From contig JABDJW010000441.1 of assembly GCA_013002375.1 (NCBI GenBank), forward strand, positions 1 through 7,010: a stretch of 7,010 nt of DNA, given 5' to 3'. The stretch's first letter is position 1. Each line of letters opens with the position of its first letter. Positions 6,038-7,010 of the stretch are shown piece after piece. A program made the position numbers and the translations under genes. The stretch is from Acidimicrobiales bacterium. Lineage in GTDB: Bacteria; Actinomycetota; Acidimicrobiia; Acidimicrobiales; SHLQ01. Below the pieces are notes generated by a model, which saw nothing but the letters and a program-made list of their open reading frames with translations, was not told where the DNA came from and ran no database searches.

Positions 6038-6285
6038 ACCTGGCCGATGTCCAAGCGCTGATGGAAGAGCTCTACGGCCCGGGCGATCGCGAGCGAGGCC
6101 TGCCGTCGACCGTCGCCTGGCTGGCCGAAGAGGTCGGCGAGCTGGCCCAGGCGGTGCGCAAAGGCACCCGCGAGCAACAGCTGCACGAATTGGGCGACGT
6201 GTTGGCCTGGTTGGCCTCGTTGGCCAATCAGCTCGACCTCAGCCTCGACGACGCCATGCAGCGCTACGTCGACGATCCGCCCTGA
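6034..6285 (+). CDS. Short MazG-type nucleotide pyrophosphohydrolase
   Basis: This 83-residue protein has the all-alpha MazG/NTP-PPase signature: E32-E33-x-x-E36 (AEEVGELAQAVRKG) followed by E52-x-x-D55 (HELGDVLAWL), the acidic residues that hold Mg2+. Such enzymes hydrolyse non-canonical or excess (d)NTPs to NMP and pyrophosphate. The N-terminal part with YGPGDRERG and TVAWLAEEVGEL resembles single-domain actinobacterial and archaeal members. Many of these continue to about 95-105 residues with a Cys-rich tail; this one stops at RYVDDPP, so it is short. The ATG at 6034 overlaps the SDR stop by 4 bp, which predicts translational coupling. GGGGC upstream may act as a weak Shine-Dalgarno. The link to the SDR could be functional or merely positional. 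Confidence 0.85.
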   Translation: MNLADVQALMEELYGPGDRERGLPSTVAWLAEEVGELAQAVRKGTREQQLHELGDVLAWLASLANQLDLSLDDAMQRYVDDPP

Positions 6286-6310
6286 TCGGTGAAGTCGATC
6301 GGCGGCGGTA

Positions 6311-7010
6311 CTAGATCGGCAGCGCTTCGGCGATCTGGATCGCGTTGAGCGCCGCGCCCTTGCGGAGGTTGTCACCGCTGAGGAACAGGGCCAGCCCGTT
6401 CTCGACGGTGGGGTCGACCCGGAAGCGACCGACCAGCGTATCGTCGATCCCGGCCGCCTTCTGGGGCGTCGGCATCTCGCTGAGGGCCACGCCCGGGGCA
6501 TCGGCCAGGATCTCGCGAGCGTGCTCGGGCGTGAGGGCCCGCTCGAAGCGGGCATTGATCGCCAGCGAATGACCGGTGTAGACCGGCACCCGTACGCAGA
6601 GCGCAGAGACCATGAGTTCGGGCAGGCTGAGTATCTTGCGGCTCTCGTCGCGCAGCTTCTGTTCCTCGCTGGTCTCGGCCAGACCGTCGTCGATGATCGA
6701 GCCGCACAGCGGCACGACGTTGTAGGCGATCGGTGCGGCGAAGTTCTCGGGCGCGGGGAAATCGACCGAACGACCGTCGAAGGTGAGCGAGCTGGCGTCG
6801 CCCACTTTGGCGACCTGGGTCGCGAGCTCCTCGACCCCGGACAGGCCGGCGCCTGACGCGGCCTGGTACGTGTTGACGACCATCGACACGAGACCCGAGG
6901 CATCACTCAGCGGCTTGAGCACCGGCATTGCAGCCATCGTCGTGCAATTGGGGTTGGCGACGATGCCCTTGGGAATGGTCGCGAGCTCGCTGCCGTTGAC
7001 CTCGGGAACG
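6311..7010 (-). CDS. asd: Aspartate-semialdehyde dehydrogenase, C-terminal part (5' partial)
   Basis: Asd reduces L-aspartyl-4-phosphate to aspartate 4-semialdehyde with NADPH, the branch point to lysine/diaminopimelate, threonine and methionine. The frame enters from the right edge, and about 232 residues of the usual 340-350 are visible. Numbering from the first complete codon, GIVANPNCTT at 15-24 contains the catalytic Cys (C22, codon 6944-6946). TYQAASGAG holds the substrate-site Gln (Q49). RVPVYTGHS supplies R140 and H147, the expected substrate-binding Arg and catalytic His. The C-terminus DNLRKGAALNAIQIAEAL is the family's closing motif. The ATG at 6937 lies after the active-site Cys, so it is not the true start. 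It ends in TAG and converges on the MazG gene with only 25 bp between. The aspartokinase gene often precedes asd, but that would lie outside this window. Confidence 0.96.
   Translation of the reverse strand, partial: VPEVNGSELATIPKGIVANPNCTTMAAMPVLKPLSDASGLVSMVVNTYQAASGAGLSGVEELATQVAKVGDASSLTFDGRSVDFPAPENFAAPIAYNVVPLCGSIIDDGLAETSEEQKLRDESRKILSLPELMVSALCVRVPVYTGHSLAINARFERALTPEHAREILADAPGVALSEMPTPQKAAGIDDTLVGRFRVDPTVENGLALFLSGDNLRKGAALNAIQIAEALPI

Noticed and set aside
6277..6305. CCGCC/GGCGG as a shared terminator between the MazG and asd genes.
   Set aside because: Only 5 bp with a 19-nt loop and no U-tract; expected by chance in this sequence.

Overview
This window looks like ordinary chromosomal DNA from a high-GC actinobacterium. 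Coding regions use mostly G or C at third codon positions, one gene appears to lack a leader, and the proteins (a BTAD/LuxR-type STAND ATPase, a DUF2236/MpaB oxygenase, a MazG-like pyrophosphohydrolase coupled to an SDR) suit Actinobacteria. Acidimicrobiia (Ilumatobacter-like) is my guess from protein style only. I see no tRNA, rRNA, CRISPR array, transposase, integrase or phage gene.

Layout: (1) 2-2479, plus strand: the 3' part of a very large AAA/STAND ATPase regulator; its start and Walker A motif lie left of the window. (2) 2480-2806: a 327-bp non-coding gap between convergent genes, rich in structure. It holds a perfect 15-bp inverted repeat, a second small inverted repeat, a 17-bp terminator-like stem, and a 17-bp tandem duplication overlapping the last stem. 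(3) 3897 down to 2807, minus strand: a two-gene unit of an unrecognised 126-residue helical protein followed by an HD-domain protein of the PhnZ/TmpB/MIOX-like oxygenase type with a PDRPE-repeat N-terminus. (4) 3898-4161: a divergent promoter region. (5) 4162-5103, plus: a DUF2236/MpaB-family oxygenase, followed by a strong GC-rich hairpin. (6) 5186-6285, plus: an SDR dehydrogenase with a probable leaderless promoter, overlapping by 4 bp a short MazG-type pyrophosphohydrolase. (7) 6311-7010, minus: the C-terminal two thirds of aspartate-semialdehyde dehydrogenase (asd), including its catalytic Cys, running off the right edge.

How the genes work together: only two pairs look co-transcribed, the unknown gene with the HD oxygenase and the SDR with MazG. 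Two putative oxygenases (HD and MpaB) are divergently arranged around one promoter region, which hints at an oxidative module, but no substrate can be read from the sequence. The Asd gene is core amino-acid metabolism (Lys/Thr/Met branch). I found no convincing new defence or mobile system. The least explained parts are the structured 2480-2806 gap, the 126-residue protein and the HD protein's substrate.
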